From Theobroma cacao (lineage: Eukaryota; Streptophyta; Magnoliopsida; Malvales; Malvaceae), in contig NC_030852.1 of the NCBI RefSeq assembly GCF_000208745.1, forward strand, positions 33,898,159 to 33,962,158: a stretch of DNA of 64,000 nt, given 5' to 3'. Numbering within the stretch: position 1 is the stretch's first letter; every line of letters starts with the position of its first letter. Shown piece after piece: positions 10,877 through 24,090 of the stretch. A program made the translations under genes and the position numbers. A model generated the notes under the pieces. That model was not told where the DNA came from. It saw only the letters and a list, made by a program, of their open reading frames with translations, and did no database searches.

Positions 10877-13242
10877 GGATCTTGGACAGCTGGATTGCGC
10901 TGCCTCCGTGCTTGGGTATATGAATAAAAGTTTTTGTCTTGACAAATGATAATGAATGTGTCGTGTTTGTACTTGCCTTGTTCCTTATGTGTTTTGTTTT
11001 GGTACACTAGATGTATTTGAAACTTTCTAAGCTATAAAATATTTCATGACATTTGAAAGCTGCGAGGAATCTGATGATTAGATGCCAAACTTTGGCAAAT
11101 TTTCTTGGTCTTTGGTCTTTCGGATAAGGACCTAACCAAACTTTGAGCACATGCTATAAAGCTTTACAACTTTAGACATCCACATTCGTCTTATTTATTC
11201 ATTTATCTTTTTCTTTTCTGGGTGCAAACTGTAAAGTATTCCAAAATATAACACTTTGAATCAACACAGGAGATCGGTTTAGAGGAAAGCTTATTTCCAT
11301 CTCGCTAATGAAGGCAAACTGCTTCATGTATATATTCCACAGCAGTATCATGATTCATGTATAATTAGTCCTATTACAAGTAATAATTAAGAACATGATG
11401 TACCCATAGTCTTCACATTATAGCTAATTATCTATAGTTTTGGGCTTACTTGGCTTACAGTATAAGTTTTTTTTGTCATAACTAAACATAATTTAAAATT
11501 TTCCTCTCATAGAAAGAAGAGAACTTATTGATGGTCAAGACATTATGTTAGATACAATTAGTAACTTAGTGGTGAAGATTAACACAACGATTAATACATA
11601 GACTTCAATTTCAATAGGGCGCTCAACTCTTAGATCCACGAATTAGATAGTGCTTATAAAGCTAACTTTTTCTGGTACGTCCTTTCGGAACTTTCCCTGT
11701 CCAAATCTTGCCAACTGGCTGGCATTAAATTTTTTTTTTTGACGCTTTGATGATAAAGAAAATGACAGCCATTCACTGTATGAATTATGATGATACTGAT
11801 AAACTAACAATTACCAAGTATATTGTTCCTTTTAGCCCAAACCTATACTCGATTATTATATACTCATAGTTATATGATAGCCCAAAGCTATCTTAGCTTG
11901 GAGACAAAGTCTGGACTCTAGAGCACATGGAATATCAACACTCATCACTAACAAACCCATTATTTCATCCACGTTATGAAGAAGATGGCCAACAGCCGCC
12001 CCCAACGAATCAGAAGATTGGCAATTGGATATGTTTAAAACAAGCCAAATATTCGCCTCAACTTCGTAAGGAGCCTTCATTTTTCCTTGTGGCCGGTCCC
12101 AACTCACGAGTTGACCGGGTTCGAGTTATATGATATGTTCCATTGTTGTCTTGAGTATACCTCATTCCATATATATATATATATATATGGTTTCAATTCA
12201 ATTAAAATTTACTTTCTTACTAACTAATTACATATTAGTCTTTCATTAAAATTTCATATGATCAAAATGTTGTCACCGCACTAACACAGAGTAGTAGGCG
12301 GTGCACCAATCCAATCATATCTGCTACGGCAATATCTCCTGAAAGGCAAATTAATGCACATTGTGTGTTAGAAATGTATGTGCATTAATACTTGATCAAA
12401 ATATATATTAATTCAATTAATATGTTCATGATACTAGTTCGATCTTTTAGTATTTTAATTTAGAGGTATTTTTATATTTATTAGTAATCTTTTTAGATTA
12501 ATATTATATATATGCCAAATATTGACTGTTATATTATTTTTTTGAAAAAAAATTGAATTTTATTTATTAAACAAGATGTATGATCATACGTCGATTGATT
12601 CGAGATGTATGATATATGTTTGATTATTTATAATTAATATATTTTATTTTTTTATTCCTTGCTCACACTTATACGTAATTTGTTAGATTTTTTTTTACCT
12701 TGTCTCTTATTATATATACATATATATATATTCTAATTTTTAAAATTATAAAAAATTTTGTGTTGAAGAAATTCAAAAGAAAGCCTCTCTCCTATTAATC
12801 AATGAGCCAAAAAAGAAAAGAAAAATCCTATTAAACAAAAAAGATACTATTATTACTGCTAAATGTATTTGCTTGTTAAAAGCCATCGGGGATAGGACAT
12901 CAGCATGCCAGGTGGACATACCACAATCCGATCGTGCGTTTTCAACGCTTGTTGACCCCTAATTTACCGGCTTGAAAATAGGGGTATTGTCCGATTTGCT
13001 TTTGTCGAACCCAAAACCGCAGATTTTACATTTTTAACTGCAGATGTATGAATAAAGACTGATAGTTTGTTGGGACATGTTTTGATTTGTTTTTTCTTAG
13101 TTTCCTGGTGAGACGTAACAAGTACTTAGTATATTCAGAAAGAGATCCAAGAAACAGGGCAAAGAATAAAATTCTCCTGTGTCTCTTGTTCTTGGGATCT
13201 TTTCCTTTCATCATTCTTTCTCGGTCTCTCTCCGCTCCAAAC
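10877..13242. other. Intergenic DNA between the osmotin cluster and the C2 gene
   Basis: No gene is supported. It contains the osmotin 3' UTR, AT-rich unique sequence, a (TA)n microsatellite near 12169-12189 and another AT-rich stretch near 12420-12740. A TTGACC W-box lies at 12952-12957, about 290 bases before the C2-protein start codon, in a stretch that is less AT-rich and likely to be that gene's promoter. Confidence 0.5.
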
Positions 13243-14863
13243 ATGCCTCAGGGAACGCTTGAAGTTGTCCTTGTTAGCGCCAAGGGTCTTGAAAACACAG
13301 ATTTTCTCTGTGAGTTTCTTTTGATCTGAATCTTAAACTCTTGGTATTACTAGAATTTGCTTATGGTCTTGTTCAATTTCAATCTTTTATGTCTAGATCT
13401 GGGGACTTTGGAATAGTTCTTTTGGGTGTTTCTGCTATGATCATGACAAGCCCCGGGTCTGATCATTTGTTTACATTTTGTCCATTTAACGACATGCAGA
13501 AAGAGACATTCTCTAACGATGGTCAATTATGTTAATTTGGTTGATCATTCCCCCATCTTTGTTGAATTACCTGAAGGGATGGTTTAGATCAGTTTAATTT
13601 TCATGCTTAAGTTAGATCATAAGGGTTTATCGTGGTTGAAAGTATTTGGCCTAATGTCCTGGTTCTATTGCTTATGTTTGTTGCTAATGTTTTTGAGAAT
13701 TGGAAATTGGAAATGAGCAGGTAACATGGATCCCTATGTGCTCCTCACTTGCCGTACCCAGGAGCAGAAAAGTAGTGTTGCATCAGGTTGGGGCTTAGAT
13801 CAATCTAAGTTCTTTACCATTATTTATCATCAAATTTTGTCATCAAAATTTTGGGGCTTAGATCAATTATTAAAACCCTTTGTTCTTGTATTGTAGATTA
13901 AACTTTTGTTCCCATTGTTCCTCTTTATCATAAAAATTTGTTCTTTTGTACTAGATGACTGGGAACTAATATATATATATACTTTTGCAGGAAAAGGGTC
14001 TGATCCGGAGTGGAATGAAACTTTTGTGTTCAACATCTCCGAAGGTGTTTCAGAACTCAAATTGAAAATAATGGACAGTGATTGTAGTTCTCAGGATGAT
14101 TTCGTGGGAGAAGCAACGTGAGTTTTACTAATTTCTCAGATGATTTTTGACAATTATTAGCAAAACTCAAAAGCCAGGTAAAACATGCACCGTAACCTGT
14201 TTACACAGATTTCATAATGTACATAGTAAATTGCTTTAGAGGAAGAGGACAAGATCCAAACTTTGTGAAGATCTTGCTTGAACCTTGAGCAATAAAATAT
14301 AGTTCAACATTTTACATCCTATTTAATTTAAGTTCATGAGTCAGTGAACTAAAGTTTTAAATTAAACTTGTTTTTATGATATTTGCAGCATTCCTCTGGA
14401 GCCTGTATTTATGGAAGGAAACCTCCCCCCAGCTGCATATAATGTTGTCAAGGATGAAGAATATCATGGGGAGATTAGACTTGGTCTGACTTTCACCCCA
14501 GAGGAGGTATTCTTTTTTTCTTTTGTTTTCTTGTCTTTCATTACATCTCCATTTGACTACTAGAAAATGAAGAGGAAGCCATAGTTACAGCATTGAGCTC
14601 CAACATTGATTTATAATCAACTGCATATCAGAAGGCAAATGAGTCTCGAGCCATAGATCATTCTGCTCTTAACGAAGCACAAATTTGAATGAAATATTCA
14701 GCTTTGCAAAGGGCTCGTTTCCATTTTCCTTCCTCTCTGATTTGATATGGTCGAGTATTCTCGTCTAACCAAAATTTCCATTGCTTCATCACAGAGACAT
14801 ACTAGGGATTTTCAAGTTGAGGAATCTTTTGGAGGGTGGAAGCAGTCTTCATACAGGGACTAG
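13243..14863 (+). CDS. Small C2-domain protein (elicitor-responsive protein 3 type)
   Basis: Five exons: 13243-13309, 13721-13786, 13991-14117, 14389-14506, 14795-14863. All introns are GT-AG and together the exons give 148 residues. The protein is a single C2 domain that starts almost at residue 1 (MPQGTLEVVLVSAKGL). Loop aspartates are seen at D20 and D26 (NTDFLCNMDPY), with more in the DSDCSSQDD segment, so calcium-dependent membrane binding is plausible. The C-terminal GGWKQSS tail resembles the Arabidopsis protein At1g63220, which has nearly the same length. Such proteins are linked to elicitor responses in rice (ERG family). It ends tail-to-tail with the MBD gene. Its place next to the CLE, RH48 and TET10 genes fits conserved synteny. 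Confidence 0.88.
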
Positions 14864-15733
14864 GCCAGCCACTTGGGTCTTCCCATCTTAGTCGCTGTTT
14901 CAAAGAACTCATTCTGAAGTTTGATTCTGAACTTTTTTCTGGTTGAATGTTTTTATTTTATGCTGCTATGATCGAGTTCGATTAATTGTGACAGTACTGG
15001 ACAATTAATTGTGAAAAGTTTGCATTACCAATCCTCGTTAATAAGCTTTTTCTTTCTATAGCTACTTTGTTATGAGGAGATTTAACATTTGGTTTTTCCA
15101 TTTCAACAAGAGATATGATTGCACTAGAGCATTTGATTAAGACGACGTATTATGATTAAAGAACTTTTATTTCCCAACGTTAAGGTTAAGCTTTGAATTT
15201 TCATGCCATTAAAACTTAACTACAAATCACTCAAACATCAGGGCAGATTAATTGCCTTACGCTTCATCGGCTTACTTGTTTTCCAAGGGGAGAAAATCTT
15301 TTCTTTTGATTAATAGTTGTACCGTAGAGGTAGTAATCATGTAAAAGGCATTATGGTAACTTCCAAATTCTAATGATCATCCGAAAAAAATGACGTAACG
15401 TGAACAGTCTGTCATTTATCCAAGAACACAGTAGTATTACATTACATGATATTTGACAACCCCAAAACTCCGCCATAAAAAGCGGCTTTTTGCTCCATCC
15501 ATAGTCAAAATGACGGAGGGACACACTACAAGCTCACAAGGATACTTCAAGGTGAAGGCCGAATATCTTCTTACGTTAACAGCTAACATACTTTACACCC
15601 CATTAGAAAAAGCTTTTTTTTTAAATGAAAAGGTGCATGCCAAGAAGTCAAAAACCATAAAGGTGTCAGTTCAAATAGAATTTGTAACCGGAACTTGTCT
15701 TGGATGCCTGGCATGCTTCGCAAACCCTTAAGT
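14864..15733. other. Convergent 3' regions of the C2 and MBD genes
   Basis: About 870 bases separate the two stop codons. The two genes converge, so this must contain both 3' UTRs. No additional gene is supported. An open frame at 15453-15731 on the plus strand is antisense to the MBD 3' UTR and has no family resemblance. Confidence 0.55.
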
Positions 15734-18700
15734 CTAGGGCTTTACCTTGCCTGGTAATTCCTTATTCCCCTTACTGTAAGGTCGTTGAGCATCAACTCTA
15801 CTGTGACTAGGTAAGCTTACATTACCAGGGGGAAGGAATGAAGGATTCACAGGGCACTGTTGCTGCATAACAAGTTGTGCCGTGGCACCTAAGTGTGGTG
15901 AAATATCACTTTGAGAAATGCTGGGCAAGCCATAATCAGGCAATGCAAAGTTGCCATCTATCTGGGAGCCAGAGCTGCCAAACTGTTGGTGGAAGTTACT
16001 CTGAAAGGCAAAACTATCCTCAGCAGGACTAGAACCTGTAACAGTCTTGAATGCAAACTCAAAACGTGAATCAGACCAAGAGTTCCCAAATGGAATTGCA
16101 GAGTGCAGGCCTGGCTTCTCAATATTCATTTCGGTAGGAGCAGTTAGGTTTAGATGAGGCGCTTTGCTCTTGTTTGGCGACTCTACTTGAAACACAGTGG
16201 TTCTGTATGTAAAGTCAGGATGTTGAAGTGCTGGTCTTGGTCCAGTCTCAAGTTCTTGAGATGCTTTATCTATTGGATTCTCTGAAGTCAAATCCACATT
16301 TCGAATGGCTTTGCTATTACAAGACTTTCTAGCTGCAATTTTGAGAACTCGTTCATTGGACAGTGAATTTGCCTCCAGCTCAGGTGCACGCCCAGCAAGT
16401 TGTTTCAAAGACCGATGAGGAAAACTGCAATCCTTCTTGGACCTGATTGAGTTAAACAAAGCCTTTCTACACCTGCTATGTTCAATTCTAGTTTCAGCTA
16501 GATTAACCTGTTGCTGTATATTAGCAATGGGTGTCGAAACAAGCCCTTCATTGATAGCATCTTCTAATGGTATTGCTCCTGTAAGAGTCTTGATTGCAAA
16601 TTCAAGGCATGGGTCGGAACAAAAAAATGGTTGTAGTTCTAACTTGCTGTCACTGCCTTTCTGAGTTCCCAACATTTGTGGTCGCGCTCCAAGAATTGCT
16701 CTACCTTCATGAGGCCTTATGCTACTGATCTCTTGATTGACTGCTGCAGCAGAAGCTTGATATGGGAGATCAGCGTTAGGGCCAACATTTGGCCGCCGAG
16801 TTGCTTTATCCACCAAAAGACATGGTGATTTCGGTTCATTTTTTCCAGATCTTGTAGTCGCATTCTGAACAGCTACTTTGATGGATCCTCCACTGGCCAC
16901 CAGCTCAGGTTCAAGCCCAGCAAGTCGTTTTGATGACCGACAAGGCAAGTCAAGCTCTTTCATCTTTTTCAACTTACTTGAGTTCCTAGTTTCTATGTTT
17001 CTGCTCTTGTTTCCCATCCTTGTTTTACCTAGATTCTTCTCTTGCAGGACATTAGAAGCAGCAGTTGAAACAAGCTCTTTATTTGAAGCAGCCTGAAGTG
17101 GTATTGCACCTGTAAGAGTCTTGATCGCAAATTCTAGGCATGGGTCAGAACAAACAAAAGGCTGTACTTCTGACTTAGTCTCACTAGTCTTCTCAGTCTC
17201 CAACATTTGTGGTTGCTTTCCAAGAACAACTTTGTCTTCAATGGGCTTTATGGTCTTCTTCACTGACCCCCAATGTGATTTAACTGTCGGATCAGTAGAG
17301 GCTTGCTTTGCTACCTCTGCACTGGAGCCAATATTGTGCTGCTCAGTTGTTTCATCCTCCAAAACACATTGACCATTGGCTTCATTTTGGCAAGGCTTTA
17401 CAAGTTCCAGGCCACAAGCTGCCAGATCAGGTTCATGATGAGCAAGTCGTTTTGAAAACCTACGAGGCAAATCAAGCTCTTTCTTATTCTTGGACTTGCC
17501 AGAGTCCTTAGAGTTTATATTGCTCTTCTTCTCTGTTCCCCTTTCAAGCAGGTTCTTCACTTGCAGGACATTTGCTGCAGCAGTTGAAACAACCATGTTA
17601 TCAGCTGAGACTGTTTTGCCCTGATTTCTCTTGGAAGCTTTTGGAGCTACTGAGCAGTTCCAATTTGATTTATCTGCAGTAGCAACGACTTCCACGTATG
17701 ATTGGCTTTGAGGTACGGAAGTTGTAGCAAGCCTAGTTTCAGTATAATCCTTCTCACTCTGTCCTTTCTCAAAGGTCTCAGCTTCTAGGTGAGATAAAAT
17801 ACTCCTATCAGACGTCTCCCTAGCTGCAACAACAAGTTTTGCATCAGAAGCAATAAATTCCATGCATGATTGGTCTGTAAACAACCTCCCTGATTCAAAT
17901 TCTCAACTTGGCTTCTCATGACTTGAAGGGTTTATAGATTTTCCACCCCTCACCTGTAAAGAGCTGCCTCCTGGTGACAGGATGCTTCACTTTCTGCCTT
18001 TTAGCCGCCGGCAGTTGCTAAAATAGACAGAAAGCAAGGAAAAAAACACTCAGCTAATTCAAATTTCCATCCAGCATATTTCCCCAAAAAAAAGGGCAAT
18101 TATGAAGCAAATCCCAACTGAAATATTGGTTGAAATATAGTCTACAACTTCCAAATAATTCCATGGTAGATGAGGCATCAGACTTGAATTGCAGCTCTTA
18201 AGATCTAAGAAGGATGAACCTTGACAATGAATCAGGTTGCAGGTGCATAATCCTTAAACACAAAATTTTTTCTCCGAATATCCCCATATGTTATCAATAA
18301 CCTAAAGGCAACCTTTACATGAGCTTACTTTGTCTCTGATCTCTTCCATTTTCAATATGAACTTTCTCGTCTCATCAAACTTGTCTTATCCTTTCCTGCT
18401 CATAATCTTATAATCCAAACATGACCTTACCTCTACTCTACATATAATTTTAAAGCAAACTATGTCATTTTAGTTTTGATACAGCATGCATCATTGTAAT
18501 TATGTAATAAATCAAGCAGGTAAAAAATAAAGCAAGTAAAAATGATAATGCAAGTAGGATAGCAATAGACATCACACCTATTTGCAAAAGCTAAGTGCAA
18601 ACTTACTGATTTTTCAGTATGAATTAAATTTTGATCATCACTGTGCTTCTTCTTCGGTAAAAAAGCATATCTACCGATCTCTCCAGTTTCTAGATAGCGA

Positions 18701-21700
18701 AGAATATCCTTTTTGGAGCGAAAAACATATCCACTAGCTGGATCAGTGTAATACTGTAGAATTCATAATTGTTACTGATCAACATTCATAAATAGTATGT
18801 ATGTCAGAAGAACTATATGTTTATAACACCATAAATAAGCAGCAGTTAGTTCTTTATGCTGTCAAGGCAAAGCTTGAAGTAATATGAGTGCAAGAATTGG
18901 CACATACTTTTTTGGTACATCTCATGAAAGTTGAGGGCAGGAAAAACTCACATGTGTCCATGTATGAGTATCTAAAAGGGAGGCTAAGGGGATAGCGAGA
19001 GTTGTAAAGTAAGACCATACCGGATCTCTTCTGACTCCATTTGCATGCCTTTTAATCTTGACTTCCTTAATCCATCCTGCTGGTAAATCATCTACTGTTG
19101 ATTTCTTAGTTACAACCTAGATTGACAAGAAGCAAAACGGCATATCTAATTCAGTAGCTGAAACAATGGACTAATTTCTGTATATCATAATATATACTCT
19201 AAATAAAGTACAACTTTTTTGTATTCTAATTCTGAGATGTCACATATCTGTTTTGGAACTCATTTGGGATCTACATACTGAACAGCTAAAAACAATGACC
19301 TATACAAGTATATCCCAGAAGTATTTTATGTTCAAATTTTATTTCAGCAACAAATCTCTCAAATTTTCAAAGGCATCAATGATTCTCTTCCTTATTGATA
19401 CTGATCATTCTTCCTAAGAGAAGTTGTCCCATGAAAATTGGCGTGGATAGCTTAATTATAAATAAGTTTAATGGATAACACAGCAATATTTTTCTTGCCC
19501 AACCCCCCCCCCCCCCAACTTTGGTAAGGAGAGAGATAAAGGTTTAAATTAGTAGTTTTCAGGATGCAATATAAAATTTGGATATCTATTGGTTGGACTT
19601 AGAAGAAAAGTCGGAGAAGAGATGAGCATGACGAAATGGTAGCAGAACGATTTTTTGAGAACCAACTTTGCTTGTAGAGCGCAAGGCTCTTTTCTTTGGC
19701 TTGGATTTGGTACTTTTCTGCTCTCCTTTGTCAAGAAATCGGAACACCTCTGGCCTGGAATGGAATCTCAATCCAGTTGATGGATCAACATATATCTGCA
19801 ACAAAATAACAGTTCAACAAAAATTAAAATTGTAATACAAAATGAAGAAATGATTTAATCTTCATCGGGTTAGTAATGCTTAGTCCGTGCAACATTAAGT
19901 AAATTAAAGATGTAGAAAGAATTAAAGTAATAATCCCGTTAATTGTTCCGTGTCAGTATAAAAGATCTAATTCACATGTCAATGGGACATAGGACAAGCC
20001 ATTCATGCTTATTGAAGTGGTAGCCATTGATGTGTAGCAGCATAACAGGAACACCCAGCAGAACCAGCAAAGAGTAGTAATGGAAAAAGAAAATGCCGAT
20101 TATACAGTATTACAAATCCCATGTGGTACTAGAAGATAGAAAAGCACTATAATTCCTTTGCATAAAAGAAAAACAAATTTCATACCTTGTAGGATTTTCC
20201 AAATTTTGCACCACTCTTATAGGTTTTCAACTCCGTGAACCAATTCTTAGGTAACCATTCAGGATGTTCATGTGCTTTTACCACAATCTGTGAGATGATT
20301 GAATAATTAAAAGAATAAAAATGGAAGGGAAAAAAAAACAGTAAATTAATAGATGCTCTAAACTCACATTCATTTGATTATTTGCTGAAGATATTTTAAT
20401 TAAACACAGTGATAAGACTGCAATTGTATCTTTCATACCCCAACTTCAGTAAGGAGAGAGGTAAAGATTAAAATAGTTTTTTCAGGATGCAAAATAGATT
20501 TTGGACAATGTAATAGTATCTTGGACTTAGAAAAAACAGTTGGAGAAGAAATGAACTTTTTTTGAAATGTTACCATAATTTATTGTATAGCACATTATGG
20601 TTTCTTAATAAGCACTAAATCTCTCTCTCTCTCTCTCTCTCTTATTGCAAACAAACAAATAGACACATAGAAACAACAAAACATTCCTAAACAAGGTAGA
20701 AAAACAAAATGACAAGAAAGGATATTTTGAGAACCAACTTCGCTTGTTGAGTGTGAGACTCTTTTTTTTTGTTTAGGTTTGCTACTTTTCTGCTCTACAT
20801 GGTTAAGAAACCGGAACACCTGGAGCTTGGAATAGAATCTAGATCCTGTCGATGGATCAATATATATCTGCAACAAGAAATCAGTTCAATAAAAAAATAA
20901 AACTGAAATATTACAAAAGGAAAAAAAGAAGGAGCTTATACCTACTCAGGTTAGTAAACCTGTAGTCTGTGCAACATAAAGAAAACTAAAGATATAAAAG
21001 GAATTTTGGATAATTAGTTCCATTATTATATGTGTCTGTAAGGAGGATCTAATTCACATGTTGAAGAGACATGGGACAAGCCATTCATGCTCATTAAAGT
21101 GGTAGCCATTCATGTGCAGCAGCGTGACCGAAATATCCAGCAGAATAAGCAAAGGGTGGCAATGGACAAAGTATCCGCCAATATAAAGTATGAGAAATCC
21201 AATGTCAATGTGGTAACTGGAAGGTAGAAAAGCACCATTTTTCCTATGCATAAAATAAAAACAAATTTCAAACCTTGTAGTGTTTTCCAATTCTCACACC
21301 ACTCTTACGGGTTTTCAACTCCATGAACCAATTCTTGGGTAACCATTCGGGACGTTCATTTGCATTTACTGCAGTCTGCATGACGCTAGAATAAGAGAGT
21401 AAAACAAAAAGGAAAAAAACGCAGTTAATTAATAGGTTATCTAAACTCACATCCATGCTACCATTTGCTGGGGGCATTTTAGTTTGTCTTAGAGTTGGCT
21501 GCAGGTCATCACATTTAGTGCTTCCTGTTTTAGTATAGCGAATAAGATCATCCTTTGTAAAGAACTTTTGACCAGTTGCCAGGTTCACGTAATGCTACAA
21601 AAAGGAAGCAATAATGATAACAGCAAAACCAAGTTAGCAGATTTGAGGTATATAGACAGCTTCTTTCTAAATATTACAGTTTGTTAAGTCTTATATTCCT

Positions 21701-22471
21701 TTTTCTCTTTCTCTCTATTGTATTATTTGATTTAAGCAGTGGCATACATCTATAATTTTCATTGCTCTATTATTTTGTCAAAAAATACAAGAAAAAAGGG
21801 GAGAAATTTTGACACCGTATCATCAGCTATTAAAGCCTTAACCTAAAGAATCAATGTTTCAGTGCCACGAGTCACCAACATTGTGTTCTCTTTTTTTTTT
21901 TTCATATTTTCTCGTGAAAAACGACAAAGAAATCATTCCAGTGCCTAAGAAAATTCCTCATAGAGTACAAAATCCACCCGTCATTACACAAATTTACTAC
22001 CGACAATTCAATGAATTCCCATTTTCATGTAATAAATCACTTAAATGCTTAATCAACAGAATCAAACCCCAATCCTTTCACCCGTTCGCCTCCAAAATCA
22101 TATTGATCAACATGCAACCCTCGTTTCTTCCACTAACCCCCGAATTCAACATGCAAAAATCAAGATATGTCATTTGACTGCATTTCTTTCACATGCAACT
22201 AAAAACAACGGATCATCAACTAATAAAAGCTCCATAATCTTAACCTTAAACTCCATCAGCTATCTCCCCTACTTCACCAAAAATTCTCCCAAGCAGCTTA
22301 TTTTTTAGACTAAAACGTTAAATTAGAGAAAAAAAAGCCCTAAATCGAAATAAATACAAATACCAGTTCAGTAATAATTAAGCTAACCGTGATTCTGCGG
22401 CCGGTTTTTTGGACTTTGAACTGTAGAGTCCAGCCAGCTGGAAGCCAGTCCGGTGAAGTTTTCGCCGTCAT
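15734..22471 (-). CDS. MBD13: Methyl-CpG-binding-domain protein with four MBDs (MBD13-like)
   Basis: Ten exons from the start codon at 22471: 22388-22471, 21451-21594, 21274-21375, 20739-20867, 20186-20287, 19667-19795, 19021-19116, 18607-18753, 17954-18017, 15734-17889. All joins keep frame and give about 1050 residues. Four plant-type MBD domains (residues about 1-76, 77-153, 154-230, 231-311) are each encoded by a pair of exons. The first exon of a pair carries the WLPxxW...K..G block and the second the Y.DP.tG..F.s...v.r(f/y)L block. A long acidic to basic tail follows, in one 2.1-kb exon with threefold repeated motifs. The donors at 20738 and 19666 (GAA or AAA followed by gttggt) are weak and could be slightly misplaced. 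The expected role is nuclear reading of methylated DNA; four MBDs is more than most family members have. The symbol rests on remembered similarity. Confidence 0.85.
19503..19517. repeat. Homopolymer C tract in an MBD intron
   Basis: A run of about 15 C lies in the intron between the exons at 19021-19116 and 19667-19795. Such tracts are prone to slippage. It is outside the coding sequence. Confidence 0.8.
20618..20642. repeat. (CT)n microsatellite in an MBD intron
   Basis: A run of about twelve CT units lies just downstream (in transcription sense) of the exon at 20739-20867. It is absent from the equivalent place after the duplicated exon at 19667-19795. Confidence 0.8.
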
Positions 22472-24090
22472 TATTACTTTTTCCGGCGATCAATTATTTC
22501 TCCGTCTTTCTTTTTTCTTTCTTTTTGAGGATTAGTAATTTATAGAGGTTTGTTTGGTGGCTTTGGACGTCGAGTCTGTCTGAGACAGGAACTAAAGAAG
22601 TGACGTGAAATGTCAACGAACAAAAGAAGACTGAAGAAACTACCGCCACGTGTGACCCAAAAACAACACGTGGGCTATTGTAAATTCTTTTCGGAGTTAA
22701 AATGTTAAAGCAAGTTGAGAAAGATTTATTTAAGGTGATTTTGACCGTCAGTGGAGGTTGAGTTGGCAGATTCACTCACAGTTCTATCTCAAAACTAAAA
22801 TAGGAATTTAAAAAAATTGTGTCATTATTTTTATGAATTATAAATAATTACCACTTAAAAATTTCCTTTTTTCTTTGAGTGAATTTGTTTATCAGAATTT
22901 CAACTCAGATTCACTTGCCCTTATAAACTTGCAGTCAATTAAAATACTGTAGAAGGAATATTTATTTGTCTTTTTCTTTTTAAATTGATTAATTAAATAC
23001 CAATATGAATTATCTAAGGTTTTAGTAATTTTTATCTTATGATTGTATATTTTGAAAACCCCCTCAAAAAAAATAAATATATTTTTACCTTAATTAAATT
23101 TGAAATAAATAATATGATCACTAGTTTGAATTTTTAATATTTAAATGGCAATAATATCGGATTTAATTAGTTAAAGAAATTACTATAGTAAACGCTAACG
23201 TAAGAAGGGTTATTTTTTGGCCAAAAATGAAAAACAAACGGGTTATTTTGGAGAAAGCAGCTGAAGTCTACGCGGTGAAGGGCTTTGCGCCGTTATGCCC
23301 TTAAGTTTTTGCTTATTTACGTACGAGGACCGGACGACTTTTTCTTTATTTTTTTATAACAAAAAACCGACAATAAACAACGGGAAATTGAAGCCGAAGA
23401 GCGAGAGAAGAGAAAGCTTTACCGAACCCGAAAGGTTTTCTCTCTTTCCCATTTTACGATCTTCGATTCGTTGAATTTTTGTTCTTGATGAAGTGATTCT
23501 TTCAATATCAGTAACAGAAAAAGCTTATAAATCTTGATTTGGATTTGTCGAAGTCAGGTTTTTTATGGGTGCCCATGTCGGTGTTTTGATTATAATATAA
23601 AATTAAAGGTTGGGTTACTAGTTTTTGATTGGAATTTGATATGGGTTTGGAAAGATTCAGTCATTGAAGTGTTTTAACAAGACATTAGATTGGATTAACT
23701 GGGTCATGATTAAAAGAAGCATCAAACCTCAAAAGCTGGGAAAAAAAATGTAAAGCGACATTATCAAAGATGGATTAGAGTTTAACCAGATATTGGATTA
23801 GAGTTTGGAATTCAATCTTTGTTCTTTTATTGTGAAATAAATCCTTTTTTTATTGGGTTAAAGATGGAGTTTTGAATCATGGTACCTTTGGAACATGAAA
23901 GATTGGAATTTCGTTGAATTTTTGATCATGTAGCAGGTAGATTTCTCTGTTTCCTTATTAGGTTGAAGTTGTTGAGTAAGCATTTGGGTAGTTATCTGAT
24001 AAGCTAAATGGGTTATAAGCTTTTGTTTTTTCCATTTTTAAAGTCTCCAGCATTTGAGAAGTTCTTAAGGTTAAAGAAGATCTTTCAGTG
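22472..24090. promoter_or_regulatory. Divergent promoter region of the MBD and TFIIE beta genes
   Basis: The two genes start head to head 1.6 kb apart. Near the MBD start are two CACGTG G-boxes at 22647-22652 and 22667-22672, exactly 20 bp apart, inside GCCACGTGTG and ACACGTGGGC. The MBD side therefore has a plausible G-box/ABRE core. The TFIIE beta side from about 23380 looks like a transcribed leader, with a pyrimidine-rich GAAGAG/TTTCTCTC context and a likely leader intron. No coding gene is seen in between; 22800-23200 is AT-rich. Confidence 0.55.

Noticed and set aside
15453..15731. A 92-codon plus-strand frame beside the MBD stop codon
   Set aside because: It lies in the convergent 3' UTR zone, antisense to the MBD transcript, with a low-complexity Lys-rich composition and no homology.
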